Shown piece by piece: positions 36,480 through 51,258 of a stretch of 64,000 bases of DNA. The stretch is from Turnera subulata (lineage: Eukaryota > Streptophyta > Magnoliopsida > Malpighiales > Passifloraceae): NCBI GenBank assembly GCA_028386065.3, contig JAKUCV010007782.1, positions 158,376 through 222,375 of the forward strand, read 5' to 3'. The notes below the pieces were generated by a model. The model saw only the letters and a list, made by a program, of their open reading frames with translations. It was not told where the DNA came from and did not search any database. A program made the position numbers and the translations under genes. How positions within the stretch are numbered: the stretch's first letter is position 1; each line of letters begins with the position of its first letter.

Positions 36480-37459
36480 TCATTTTAAATGAGGAGGATA
36501 GGGAGTTCGGGCACAATGAGCTTGTATTTTGTATATTTTGACACCTTACTTCAATGACATACTCAGTTCAGACCAGAAAAATGCGAAAGCATATCAAAAC
36601 GGTTCCATAATCATTAGCATTTTATGAGAAAAGGATTATCTGATGATTCTTGCTGATGTAAATATTACGTCAGATGCTGATTAAGTGTATATATATATAT
36701 ATATGTTTTTTTTTTTTTACATGAAGCAGAAGCTACATCAGTTTAGAAAAAAAATGGTAACCAAAAAAAACACCTCTAAACTACAAGTCATATCCGAAAG
36801 CTGCATTTAGTTATGCAGCATCCAAAAAAATGATATTCAAACAGGTTCTGGGGCCATCGAGGATTGTTTAATCGTATATTATGTAACTATCCAATATAAT
36901 AATGTCTGTATAATTGTATTTAATTAGTGTTCTTGTCGAGAACAAGGTTGTATTAGTGGAGTACATGATATCAAGATTCAAGAGTCCACCTAAGCTAGAT
37001 GCTGTAGACCACTCAATTTGACTTATTTTAGAGGGGATTCATGCTGCGGCGTATAATAGAAGGATTCAAGCAAATATTGGATCATGGGGACATACTTGAC
37101 TTAGAAATCAAGCCAGCATCATTGCAATTCTTACTCTTTTTAATTATGTATCAGAATAACCAAGTCTAATGTGGAAAAAAAAATAGACACATTATTATCA
37201 TACATGACAATATATATATATATCCACCTCTTGATTTTCTACATGTGGGCTATGTAACAGTCACGAAAACAATTGTTGATCTTTCATCCCAATGAAAAAT
37301 AAAGAAAACAATTTTTTGGTCATCCCCTCCCAATTTAGGATCGTCGAAGACTGTTTAAACTGCTACAACGAATTAGTCATTCAAAACTAAGTGGGAAGGT
37401 TAAGGTAGTTGCTTATAAGTTGCATTTAATATTAGCAGCCCTGATTAGCCATATACAAT
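36480..37459. other. Intergenic sequence, no gene seen
   Basis: AT-rich with (TA)n runs at about 36690 and 37210. No recognisable frame. Confidence 0.4.
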
Positions 37460-38067
37460 AGGGCTTGTTCACTTCCAGTTTATTCCCTCCAGTTTTCCTC
37501 AAGTGAATCCTTAGATGATTGACACATTTTATAAATGAAATCAAAGGTTACTATGCTGACACGTACAACACAAGCAATATCAAACAGCTTTGTCCCAACC
37601 TAGGAACTCCTCCAAAAAACAATAGCTAAAATAACAACAAAAAAATTCTTCCGGTTAAATTTGAAAGTTCTTCTCTAACTCACAGTCAACTCTTTATGTA
37701 TCTATCTTCCTAGCAGGTTTGATCTTCCTACTCATCAATTTCAATTCCTGCTATTAATAGTTTATATATAGCTTAAATATTTTAATTTGTCAGGCAGAAA
37801 GGATTGGAATAGTTGAGGCTATTTTTGTGGTTTTTTGTTCTGTGCACATATATTTCTCACCAGAAATGGCAGTGAAGGTCCAGGCAGCATTCGGGAAGAG
37901 GATGAATTCTTGATTGTTTTCTGGATTTGAAGACAAAATTGTTTAATATTGTTTTTGTTGTATTTGGCAACATATTAACCTTTGGATTTCTTTTACATGA
38001 TGTGTCAATCATCTAAGGGTTCACTGGAGGAAAACTGGAGGGAATAAACTGGAGGTGGGCAAGCCCC
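37460..38067. mobile_element. hAT-like MITE with 8-bp target duplication
   Basis: 608 bp. Ends AGGGCTTGTTCACTTCCAG and inverted GGGGCTTGCCCACCTCCAG, with inverted identity continuing through TTTATTCCCTCCAGTTTTCC and GATGATTGACACAT. Exact 8-bp direct repeat TATACAAT at 37452-37459 and 38068-38075. No transposase, so it is non-autonomous. Confidence 0.88.
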
Positions 38068-38701
38068 TATACAATATGATATAATATGAATTTTTGTAAA
38101 CAATTATAGTTGTTGGTGACAATCTCGTGAAGTTGTTAACTCTGATTTTATTTTTTTGATGTTATGTTATAATGATTCATTCACAAGTGTTTGTTTCCAA
38201 AGAAGGATCCCTTGAAGTTGAACCGAAACCAAACAGTTTTTAGAACCTGAAACATGAAGTAGTAAGTCAACCAAGAAGAAAACGGTTATTAATTAATGTA
38301 ATTATTTTTTAGTTAAAAAAATTTAGGTTCACAAGGGACTTTCTTGGTCCAGAATTTGGACAGCCCATTGGGCTCAACTACCCTTTGAAGCTCAGCCTAT
38401 CATCCAAAAGCCGACCAACAAAAGGCCCTGCCTTTGTGTTTTGAGCCTTCTTGCAAAAGCCTGTGGGAGTATGTCGTACATATGCTAGCCGACATGTCGC
38501 TTATATATGTCCTAAACAGAAGTACAGGACAAGAACCAGAAAAGAGAAGCTCAAAATTTAAGCAGATTGCTTGCATACCGTCACCTTATAAAATAACTCT
38601 ATACAAACTTGACAGACGTTAAACTGTTTCAAATATTGTAATTGCTTTCCAGAAGAATAGCAAAGTTTCAAATTTCTTCAGAAATGGAAGAACTACCAAC
38701 A
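38068..38701. other. Region 3' of SRX, no gene supported
   Basis: A 62-codon frame at 38434-38622 has no recognisable domain. The right end probably holds the SRX 3' untranslated region. Confidence 0.35.
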
Positions 38702-40099
38702 CTCAACGGAGGTGATGCCTGCAAACCAAACAAGAAAAAAGGGAAGTAAATAGTTGAAACCAGAGTCATTATGCAGACTACTACCAGGCATTGAATGAGC
38801 TAGAAGAAAAAACCTCAGTGTTTCTTTTGTTCCTCGCCTAACTTTGCAACGGATTGTAGGGAGGCCAAGGCGCTGATGAGCTTCATATCGATGGCAACCA
38901 GAGAATCCTTCAGTGATATAAAGCAAATGTGATGAACCCGGGCAAGGTAGGAGGCTATGATGTTAAGAGTCAATCACAAGAAAATAAGAAGGAAAAAGAT
39001 CACATACCGTAGTAAACTCCATCAACCTCGAGCACATCAATCTGCAATGACGATGATAATGAACGATACAAATATGGCTTCAAGATATTAAATATACATG
39101 ATACCACTAGCTTTCTATCTCTCTCAAAAGAATTAGCTTTTGTATCCATTATAGAATTCCCACTCTAATCCTCCCAATGAAATATCAGGGTACTGTTATG
39201 TCTAAAAGCATGTATAACATCTGTGTTTGATTCTTCATGTACATGATATTTTCATTTCTGTCCATCCATCGATGGCCACTGTCATCTTCCCACATCAACA
39301 AGTGCCTGGGAACATTTGATTGTGCCAGCATTTCTAGCATATAGTACCCGAAAGATGAGTTGCACAGTATTTTAGTGGACTGAAATCTTTTAGAATTATC
39401 ATCAAACACATAAAGGGGGGAGCCTTCGAATAGCGTTGCAATCCCACAACACAGCACAAAAATGCAAAACAACGACGAATTTTCAGCAAGGCAAGTTTCC
39501 TTGTGCCCCAAAACCTATCACCCTCCCCCTCATTATTTCATTGATAGCTTTACTGTTTTTCACTCTGCTTCATATAATCTCAGAAGTGAATTCCCCTCAT
39601 CCATCTCCTTACTACTCAAAACCCCACCCACTGGGCAAACCGATTAAAATAGTGATTTTGTACAAGGAAAACAGAACTGAAGAAAAAAAAAAACCAAACC
39701 AAAATTAGAAGCTAACAGTATTGTTCAAAATTGAGACAGATACTTACAGGCACTTGAAGACCAATCTGCTTGATACTATCCATCAAATCCTGGACCTTAT
39801 TTGGATCATTAGCCCTTGTTCGCATAAGCGGTCTCCTTATCTTATCCAGAGGAAGCTCCAAAATGACTGGCCCCGGCTTTTGTGAACCACTACCAGTTCC
39901 CGGAACAGCCCCTGACAGCAAAACCAAAGCCCCATGGGATCAACTACACATGTTTTTTATTTGTAGAGACAACCTAATAAACAGAAAGCATGTAAAGTAT
40001 TAATAGATAAAAAGAGGAATATAAAGTACCGTTAGTTGAAGCTGAGATGGAGAAGCTCCGTAGGTTGCTTGTAGGAATTCTCAGTACAAAATTTGCCAT
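38702..40099 (-). CDS. SRX: Sulfiredoxin (SRX)
   Basis: Sulfiredoxin uses ATP to reduce over-oxidised (sulfinic) 2-Cys peroxiredoxin, restoring peroxide defence. In plants it acts in plastids and mitochondria. Exons: 40099-40030, 39911-39748, 39041-39008, 38907-38814, 38717-38702. The sum is 378 bases, or 125 residues, the usual size. The N-terminus (MANFVLRIPTSNLRSFSISA) is Ser/Arg-rich and lacks acids, like an organelle transit peptide. The core has LPLDKIRRPLMRTRAND, KVQDLMDSIKQIGLQVP and the catalytic FSGCHRYEAH with the active Cys, ending RHHLR. Its ATG lies 278 bp from that of HINT on the opposite strand, so both are likely driven by a shared promoter. Intron 2 is about 700 bp; its minus-strand ORF (39185-39511) is not a gene. 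Confidence 0.95.
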
Positions 40100-40377
40100 T
40101 TCTTCTATACTTTCTTTCTTTTCGCTCTTGGAAGCAGGGGAGGGGACGATGATAAATTATGAGCCAAACGCTAATTATACTTTTTTGGACATCAGTTGCC
40201 TAATTTATCACAGCCGTCATTTTGGGATCAAACTGGTGTGGGTCATAGCAATCAAGGGTCCTGATTACACTGTCAGGTATGCAAACAAACAAGAGCTAAG
40301 AAGCACTTTAGCCCCATCTCGATGGCTGTTACTATATAAAATAGAGCACTCACCTTTGGCTCTCTGCATCCGTCACT
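40100..40377. promoter_or_regulatory. Shared head-to-head promoter of SRX and HINT
   Basis: Only 278 bp separate the two start codons. On the HINT side ACTATATAAAATAG (40331-40344) is a good TATA box, about 40 bases before the ATG. No clear TATA is seen on the SRX side, which has a pyrimidine-rich leader. The arrangement suggests a bidirectional promoter. Confidence 0.6.
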
Positions 40378-42203
<1,826 letters not shown>

Positions 42204-43433
42204 ATATTGAAAACGGGACTGTGTCTGCATATTCTTTTGGTTGTGAGCTAGACTTCTGAACAACTATCAGGTGGAGGTATACATTGTTCCTCCATTTTGT
42301 TTTTGGAGGGGCAAGTAGCAGAAAACCTGTGACTTGTAACTGTGACTAGAAACTATACCAAGTTTGTTGCTCCGTGCAACCTGCAATGCACTGCACCCTC
42401 GTTGTAGGATGAACCATTCGTATGGCATGTTAGCAAAATTTTATTTCATGTTCAAATATTTAAATTTCCGTGGCTGCAAAGTGAGTTTGTCTGTTGTTTA
42501 TTATGTGACTTACTAGCTCAGGGCATGACTATTTATTAAGACTCCATCATCCCTGGCAACCCGTAGAAGCAGATTTATTCTCTGTATTGCCGGTCGTTAT
42601 CCAATAAAGACAGAAAATGCCAGCCACTAAAGTTTTTTTTTTTTTTTTGAGTAAAACCACTAAAGAAACTTTAAGAAAACAATACTTTGGTTGTTATCTT
42701 TTCACTAGGAAAAAAAAGATTTAACAACCAAAAACAAAAACAGTAGCAGGTGGATATGGCTCATCTCTAATACACATCAATTAGCATTCTGAAGATGCCA
42801 TGACTAAGAACTGCAGGAATTAATCTTTCTACGAGATAAACAAAGCTCGAGTAACACCAGCATATGAGAAACAAAATAAGCTTTGTCACTCCAAGCATTT
42901 GTTAACTTCTGGACTCTGAATCTGTTATATAATTCAACAGACATCATGAAGAAGAGTTACTTCAATGATAGATTAGCTTACTCATTGATCCGAGCAACAA
43001 AGTAACTTATTCATTGATGTAATCAATAAGACATAGGCTTAAATAAAAGAATAAAAATTCTTATGCTATTATTTTTGCGCATGTACAAATGAATTACAAT
43101 GACGACTACTAACCAATTTAGGAGCTGATGGTGATCTGCTGTATAGCATACATGATTTAACTTAAGGGAGAAAGTATAAGACATCTACAGCTATCTATCA
43201 AAGAAAATCTCTAATGAGACAGTTTTAGTCATCGTGGCGCAAGGGGCCAATCAAGGGCATAGGCTAGCCTAGCCTTAACTTCAGAATAAATAAAGATATC
43301 TGTGCGTCAAGAATCCTTGCTCTTCTAAATCCTTGAAAGTGAGGTTAAAGAATCCTTGCTCTTCTGGCCATCCATCAGACATCAGCAATAGGTTTTGCAA
43401 GAATAGTTTACAAACTCATGGAATATGTTTGCA
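42204..43433. other. Convergent intergenic region between HINT and GT47, no gene seen
   Basis: Begins with the probable HINT 3' untranslated region. The remainder is AT-rich with no recognisable frame. Confidence 0.4.
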
Positions 43434-45444
43434 TTATAAGAAGGTAAGAAACCCAGTTTGGTTTGTACACACGCAAGAGCAGTCTGGTTCAGCGAGGTCT
43501 CTCTTGACAAGACGTTTGTCACGATTTATCATCAATTGTATAAGAGGTAGCTTCTGTGCAACTTCACGCCATATTTCATTCACTGTCCCAATTGAGCTGC
43601 CATATTCAAAGTAACGCTTCACCTGAAAAGCAAACATTTAGGTTTAAACCCGATCAGAGAAGCGTGGCATACATTCAATGAACCTGATAACCATTATAAC
43701 CATGAAATGAATAAGCAAGTTAAACTAAAGCACACATAACCTAGTAGTGATGTTTAGCCCCAGAGCCAAACAATCTAACCGCACGAGAGTCAGATACATG
43801 CACTAGAATTTGCACTAGATTGGCTTTATCAACAATGATTTTCCACTTGGAAAATGCACTCATTTGAGTCATTCCAGAGCATTTTATAGAACACATCATA
43901 GATCAAGTCAAATGAGAAGTTGACAACCAAACCAATGCTCATGTCAAACCAGAACACCAACCCAAATCGAAGTTTTTAGTTTCGCACTGCCAGCATAACC
44001 AAAATTCTTCAACTTCTTCCAAGCATTAGTGCATAACAGATTTGAAACAGAGTAAGAAAAAACAAAAGATATGCAGACAAGGTATCACCTACCTCTCTCA
44101 GCTCCTTCTGATATTCCAGAATCCTCTCATCGGTCACCGATCTCAGCAAATTAACCAAATGTCCTGGCCGTAAAGACTCTTTTGTGTCCACAAAAACTGC
44201 AATCTTCTTATAGTCTATAACATCTTCAAAAGGCAACTCAATACTATCACTAACTATCACTGGAATACACAAGCTGACAATAGCATCAAATAATCTACAA
44301 GCTGATGGTGTATCACCAGCAGGATTCAAACAAAATTTCGAACTATGCATCCCCTTTGTAGCCGCACGCCTGTTCTCCCTAGACTGCGTCCCGTGCTTTA
44401 TTATCACATCCTCTTCACTCTCAAGCATTTGAAATAACAAATCACGGATTTTACCTCCCTAGATAAAACAGAATCATAAGAGTCAAAGTCCACACAATTC
44501 AATATCAAAACCATAATAACACAATTCCGTGACTAAAAAACACAAAAGCTTACATCTTTCCGGTACCGATTACCCATGAAGAACAAGAGAGTGTTGCGGT
44601 TCTCCACACTGATTTCTCCATTGTAAGTGTTGATCCTGTGGGAGTAAGGCACGATCACATCCTTAACTAAGGAGCCCTGGTCGGGTCTGACCCGGCCGAA
44701 ATCTGACAGGAGAAGTACCGCATTCCTGACCCGGTCCAGGACCCGGTAAAGAGCATTTGGATCCCCGGCCATGATCACGTGGTCCCTGCCTTTATTCCTC
44801 TTCCAATACTCCTGCTTCTCCAGCCACTCCACCAGCTCCTCCTGCATCTTCTCGTCGCTATACTCCGGCACCGACCCGGACGCAGCTCCGCCGGGCCGGG
44901 AAGGATTGACTATCAAGCTGAGGGAGGAGAAAACCGGGACGTAAAACAGGTCGGCTTCTTCGGGATCGTTGACTTTCACGACGGGTGAGCCGAGCCGCTC
45001 CTCCTGGGGCCGGTTTAGATCAGCGAACATGTACCACTCGCCCATGTGCTGGTGGCCGGGGTAGGTGGCCTTGGACGGATCGGATGAGCCACGCGCCAGC
45101 GCGTGGTGCTCGATGATGCCGGAGGTGAATCGCTTCGGGAGATCGTACATGAAGACCTTGGCCTTCGGCGTTTCGCCGGCGTTGTTGTTCGCCGTTATTT
45201 TCCCGGCGGCGGCGGCGAATGCCTGGGCGTCTTCCAGGTACACCTTCTGCTCCGTGGCGAAGGAAGGGGAGGCGGTGGCATCGGGGCTGAGGAAGGTGTT
45301 GAAGACGGCGTAGATTAGGACGAGGATGAAGCAGGCGCAGAAGAACAGGGTTTGCTGCAAGAAGGTGGATTTTCGCGCCATATTGGTGTCGGCTTGGGAT
45401 TTATTAGGGTTTTTGGACTTGGAGAGGGGAAGTCGTTGGCTCAT
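43434..45444 (-). CDS. ARAD1: GT47 exostosin-family glycosyltransferase (ARAD-like)
   Basis: Golgi type II membrane glycosyltransferase of the exostosin/GT47 family. Its closest recognised relatives are ARAD1/2, implicated in arabinan synthesis on pectic rhamnogalacturonan I. Exons: 45444-44554, 44458-44093, 43622-43434. The sum is 1446 bases, or 481 residues. A cytosolic tail is followed by one membrane anchor (about 31-51, [15 protein letters not shown]) and then the exostosin domain ([45 protein letters not shown]). The C-terminal half holds [19 protein letters not shown] and [15 protein letters not shown], typical of the donor-binding fold. Translation could also start at the second Met (MARKST, residue 22). 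Exon 1 is markedly GC-rich compared with its surroundings. Confidence 0.9.
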
Positions 45445-46762
45445 TGTGATCTGCCGCCGGTGTTGGACATTGAAGAGTGGCGCTTGGTTTTAACGTGCGC
45501 GGTCGGTGAAAAGCACCCACTTCTTGCTTATGTCTTAATTGGAAACCAGACGGATTTTTTTTTTTTTCCCCCCTATCAAATAGAGTACAAGTTACGTGAC
45601 TACTACCAGTTTGTAATGTCGTTTACTCTATTTATAAGCAGATACAAATTTGTTACAATTGTTGTACTAGTAAATTAGTAGAGTAGTACTGGCATGGTTG
45701 GTTCACTTTTATTTGTGGTAGATTTAGCTTGTAAGCTCTTCTTCATTAAATGCAGTTCTTATTCCGATGTTGAATGAGATTTGGACATTAACACAAAAAC
45801 AAACGTTGATGTTCATACTACTGAACTGCCAATTTCTGTCTTTGTCACTGAAAAGAACTGATGCAATAACATAGATTTGGCACAACTGCAACATTTCTTG
45901 ATCGATGCATAATCTCTTTTTTATAAATCATTTGCTTGATAAATATTATGTATGTATAGAAGCAATCGACTAACTTTTCTTGAGGAAGCCTACAAATAAC
46001 CTGAAATATCACGCTAACGCTACGAATAGGTAATCGTCGTCGTTGTGTATTTCCTAACGCATTTGTTAATTTGTACCTTAAATTCACCAAAAAATAACAA
46101 CCCTGCATTTCACCATTCACATAAAATTAATATTTCTAGTGCCTTTTTTTTTTCGTCTACAACTCTCTAGTACTAGTAGTACACCAATCAACTGGGAATA
46201 TGATGAAGACACACTTCTACACAGAGTTTCAGATCATGAATTCTGAACCTTGCGTCCCTGTCTATCCCCTTCACACGACGGATCCGTGCTTTAGTGACTC
46301 TAACCCTTGAAAATGGCATGACCCCGTTAATTTTTTTTTTAACCAAACTGAACTTTCATGACCCCAGTAGTTAATAAGCAATATTTTTGTCTTCTTTTTT
46401 ATCCTACTTACTTTTGTCTTCCTAAAAATCAAGTAAAGAATCAATTACCCTTTATGAAATGCTGGAAAAGCATATAGGATTTCTTAGGGTCATTTGTCTT
46501 CTGTTATGATGTTTGTAAACTGAGGGTGTCAGGGTGCATTTTTGCCTGGCTAACTTTTCCCAGAGTAGATGAATGCTAGCAATTGCCAGGTAACTTGAAT
46601 GTCAAGTCGTTTCTCGTTTCCATCTAACTGTTATGTTCATCCCTACTCGGATATTATAAAATGACAAGAACAAAGTCAGTCAAATTAGTCCTGGAAATAG
46701 TAGAAGTAATCAATTTTTGCTGTGGAATTTGCTGAACACAATGCTTTTTTTAACTGTGATGA
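45445..46762. other. GT47 promoter side and 3' side of the ankyrin gene
   Basis: No gene seen. Contains poly-T runs at about 45555 and 46146. Confidence 0.4.
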
Positions 46763-49700
46763 CTAATAAAGCATCTCTGAATTCTTTCGGGCAAAAATGC
46801 CAACACCAAGCAGTGAATGGATCATGTCAGCGAAAAGTGGAAACTGTAAGAATGCAAATAAGGTAATAGGGACAGAGGAACCTAAAGAAATAGGGACAAC
46901 AATCCAAGCCAATTTTTGGCCAAGTACAATGCAAAAGGTTGCTGCAAATGCAACAAGCATAGATGCAATAGAGCAAAAGAGGGTAGCAAGACCTACTACC
47001 AATCTTTTGGGAAGTGACTGGAGGAAGTCTTCTTCTGCATAACGTGAAGTAAGTATGGATAGGAACATTAGTATGGAAGTTACTGAAGAGAATAGAGCAA
47101 GCGCATCAGCTAGAGCAAAGACTATGAAAGATTTGGATTCTAGGAAAATAGGAGTGCCTTTATTGTTATCATTGCCTCCTGGTACTGTAAAAATTGCAGC
47201 AAACATCACCGTGGTGATAAGTGTAGCCACAAGCATGCACGATGAAGCAGTATTCTTCATCCATTTCTCTCCTTCTTTTACTAATCCTCTGTGTTCCTCG
47301 GTGAATAACATCCTTGGTGTTCTTCCACATTTGTCCCTCATCTCCTTTAGTGAAGGTTGTACATTCTTTTCAACTTCCTGTGATGTATTACACAGAGAAC
47401 AAAAATTAGTAGTTATAAGTTAGTTTTCAAGGAAAAATATCAGTTAGCTGAGCTAAAGTTGATATCAGACTGAACCTTAAACCACAGTAGTTCCCGTTGC
47501 ATCTGGAGAGCTGCGCCTGAGATGATATTGAGTTGATCTAGTGGGGCAACCATTCCAGCCAAATGTAATATGTTGGCATTACTATCATCTCTGTATGAAG
47601 TAATCATGTCCTTGTGGGCTCCAATGTCATGCATGAGGTTAAAGATCTTCTCTTGACGATGCATAACTGCTATGTGGAAAATACTTCTGCTTTGATCATT
47701 AACTTTCCATATGAGATCAGGGTAGGAGCGTATAAGCTCAGCGATGAACTCCAGAATTCCAAATTCTGCTGCAATGAATAGTGGTGAAGGGCTTCCAAGG
47801 AAGCCTGAAATTTCTGAATCATTCAATAGCAGAACTTGTTCCCAGAGTAACTTCAGGAGCTCCAGAGCTTGCACATGCATCACCTTTGTCTCATAAACTA
47901 CGTGAATTCCAGGAACTGCCCATCAGAATAACTAAAATAAGTGCAGTTATCTTTTGAATACCATGAATATTGTTCTCTTTTTAACATAACATTTTATTAC
48001 CTAGCATTTGGAATGTATGGAGTAGGCGCAGCACCAAGCTGCCAGAAGCTGCCAATGTTAAAAAATGAAATTGGTGAGCAACAATGGAGCAATATCAAGT
48101 ACTTATCAGATACTTAGAAAGTTAAAATCAATCAAGATACAAAGCCATAGCAATTTCTATAAAAACTCCAAGATAGTAAAATGAAATCAGATATGTTGCA
48201 ACAGTTAATCTGCATATTGGGGCTTATGCCTGTCTTGGATGAAAAAGACACATGTGCGTGAAGCAGAACAAAACACAAATAGCTATCCGTCTGCATTGTT
48301 CAAAACTCACAAACACACAAAAACAAATGCAGAGGAGGAAGAGAGAGACCTCTATTCATCTGGTGCTGACGGGTTTCAAACACGCTAGATGGGCAGCTGC
48401 GTTTTTCTTCTGATTCCACGAAAATCCCTGCAGAATTCCATGTAGCAGGGACTTCTTCAGTTGACAATATATAGCAAAGAAAAACCAAAGCTGTAACCAA
48501 CAAATTACAACTATAGAAATGATTCATTCACAGAAATCTTCTACAAAACCGCATACTATGTGCAACTAGAAACTCTTGATTGGTAATTGAACAACGCGTA
48601 TATAGTCAGCAACTTATGTGCAGCAAAATTGCAAGTCAAATTATGCAATCCTATTAAGAATTGATAGTAGTGAGTGAGCAATGTCATGCAAAGTATTCCT
48701 TGTATGCATATGTTTGGGCAAAGAAACTGCGAATACTCACATGAGTACATAAATCTATGCCACATTCCTAGTCCACTCTTGCTAGCAAATGCTGCAGGCT
48801 TGCGGGCTAAAACATGAAGTGCAGTCTCCCCATTCACATCCTTATGTATGGCTAGTTCCGGTCGGTGTTGAATGATGCTTAATGCCACATCTGTATATAC
48901 GCAGAGGAAGATCGGTCAGATACCTTCAATTTTCAAAAGCAATCAATAAAATGCTTTCTGATAATCCATGAAAGCTTCTACTCCTGCCATACCAAACAAA
49001 TCAGTGCTGATAGCAGCAATGAGTAGGCCACTGTAATCCTCTTGTGTCAAATCTGCATCTGAAGTAACAGAGAACAGATACCACACCATGTCCCTATGTC
49101 CAAACAAAGCCGCTATATAAAGAGGGGTGACCCCCTTGTTGTTCCTTATCATCGGTAGGTTTCTATTCCTGTTCACCATTAGTTCTGCTATTTTAGTGAC
49201 TCCTGAAGCAGCAGCATAACAAAGAGCCGTGTTGTTGTACTTGTTTCTTAAAGCTAAATCAGGAACAGCCATTAACTTGATCACTTCCTCCACAAATTTA
49301 GTATGTTTTGCACCCGCAGCAATATGGAGAATTGTGTCCATCTCTTTTGTGATCCTAATATTTATAGCACCTGGATGTGATTTTAAGAAGTCGTCAGCTT
49401 TCTCCCAGTCACCCTTCATTGCAGCTTGGTAGAGAGGTGCATAAGTAAGCCGTGTACTCCTTTTATTTCCTGTCAAAAAACAAATAAAACACATTAGTGG
49501 TCTTGTATCTCTACCTCAAACCTTTGTAGATGTATATGCCAACATTTATGCTCACTCCTTAATGACTTACATTAGGTTTCCTTCAGATAATCAGATATCA
49601 AGAAAGCAGTAATTTAAAGATTTGGCACACTGAAGCCAACTGACCTTTAAGAGAACTTGGTAAAGATGGTAGAGGAGTAGGAATAGGTCCAGAATGAGTG

Positions 49701-50218
49701 CTGCTAGCAGGTTTGTCATGATGATGTGAGCCAATTGGTGCAGAATATGAACTTCTCTGGTCAATCAGATCAACTGATGGAATATTCCAAGAAGTCACGT
49801 CTGATGATTGAGGAGTTGACTTGTATTGTACTTTAGGCAATGAAGGAAAGTGCTGGAGAGACCTAGGATCAAATCTTTTCTGATGCTGAACAGCTTCTGG
49901 TGCTGAAACAGAACTTGCGTGATCAGTTAAGTCGATGGCTATGGTCTGTGACGATGATGTTGGAGTTGCAAGTGGAGGTACCACGTTGGTGGGTAGTTGG
50001 GATGATACCTGCCTGTCGTCCGCTACAGGATACTTATCAACCGAACTTTGAGGAGGAATTGGACGAGGAAGTTGATGCATAGGATGAGAAGAGATAGACC
50101 ATTTCTGCTGACTAATTTCGACTATTGGACTCGGACCAGAAAATCTCTCAGGGAAGCAAGAAGATATTGAAGGGAACCTCTGCAGTTTTGTTGGGTCCAT
50201 GATGCCTTGTTCTTGCAC
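46763..50218 (-). CDS. Ankyrin-repeat membrane protein with PGG domain (ITN1/ACD6 type)
   Basis: Family members are plasma-membrane proteins linked to salt, ABA and defence signalling. Exons: 50218-49645, 49469-48993, 48890-48741, 47915-47476, 47377-46763. The sum is 2256 bases, or 751 residues. Order: a Ser/Pro/His-rich N-terminus of about 190 residues with no known domain; ankyrin repeats in exons 2-4 (APLYQAAMKGDWEKADDFL, TILHIAAGAKHTKFVEEV, TPLYIAALFGHRDMV, TALHVLARKP, SPLFIAAEFGILEFIAELI, NANILHLAGMVAP); then the PGG domain (GEKWMKNTASSCMLVATLI, with the family's PGG triplet in FTVPGGND) and four membrane spans. Intron 3 is about 825 bp. The start could be the internal Met six codons on (MDPTKLQ). 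The first exon and promoter are duplicated upstream. Confidence 0.92.
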
Positions 50219-51258
50219 TTCTTGAAAACTGCAATGATTCTGCTCAAAAGTAGAAGGACCATAATATATCTAAAATTTGTGTCTCTATATAGTTTGCCTT
50301 GTTCCTGGAATGGTAGTAGAGACCTTCCTAGCAGATGATGCGTGGCTGAAGTGACCCACAATATGGCTTCTAGATCAGCTCAGTTGACCTTTTCAGCTTC
50401 TCTAAATAAATTCCTGAGGGTTAATTTCACAGAAATTACGCCAAAAGCAGGACTGCAGGAGTCCAACCAGTTGACTATCACACGATGGATCCTTTCCACA
50501 TCAATTTTTTTCTTTCCAAAAGTGAAGATGCCTTTCTTTCTTGTGCACTTTGCAAGTATTTAGTCATTAAGCATGATTGGTTTCCAAATGATTTGAAAGA
50601 TGACTAAGTAATCCTATTTTTATCCAAACTCATCAATCTCACAAAAATGTTAAACAATTACAGATGATTTCATAGAAATACAAATAGTCCTCTCAAATCC
50701 CAAACCACAAATGAACCTAACTTTGGAGCTCACAAAAAACCTCTCTCAAAAAATTAAAGAAGCAACACTTAAAAATTGGATGTATTTTTGCTGTGTATGT
50801 TATGCTTACACAGAGTGGCCTTTTATAAGCAAGCCTGGTCTGGAAACACGTGTGAACAAACCATACATATACAGTAACCACACCTACAAACTAAGAGCAA
50901 TTTGTCCATTTCATAATGTTTTTAATTATTCATGAGCCATGCTCACTCTGTTCATCAGTCATGCTCAAAAAGATGCATTCAAAAAAAATATAAGATTGCA
51001 TTGCACACCATTGTTGATTTTATTTGCTTCATTAATTAAAAGACACAATTTATTTACCCTCTTGAATATATGATATATCGGCTCATCCGTTTCAAGTAAC
51101 CATCGTTGGATATAATGCATCTTTAAATAAGAATCGTAAGCTGGGATGGTAAAGAAGAACTAGCTTGAGGTGAGATTGTGATTGAATCAATGGAGCACAA
51201 AAGGTGTTGAAATTTCAAGTGGAGAGGAAAACGACCAAAGAACGAAACAAGTCAACAT
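50219..51258 (-). promoter_or_regulatory. Upstream region of the ankyrin gene
   Basis: Non-coding. A TATATAGAGA block on the coding strand (about 50283) lies some 65-70 bases before the ATG and is conserved in copy 2 (about 52855), the likely core promoter. Confidence 0.45.

Noticed and set aside
36171..36488. 105-codon plus-strand frame
   Set aside because: It is the MITE hairpin read through; both halves mirror each other.
39185..39511. 108-codon minus-strand frame
   Set aside because: Lies within SRX intron 2, with no family and no support for an exon.
44779..45318. Several plus-strand frames opposite GT47 exon 1
   Set aside because: Antisense shadows caused by the high GC content of that exon.
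50122..50361. Alternative upstream start for the ankyrin gene
   Set aside because: Different frame; reads across the probable TATA and leader, and does not join exon 2.
51204..51258. N-terminal extension of the LINE RNase H frame
   Set aside because: It is flanking promoter DNA present in the empty copy as well, so not part of the LINE.
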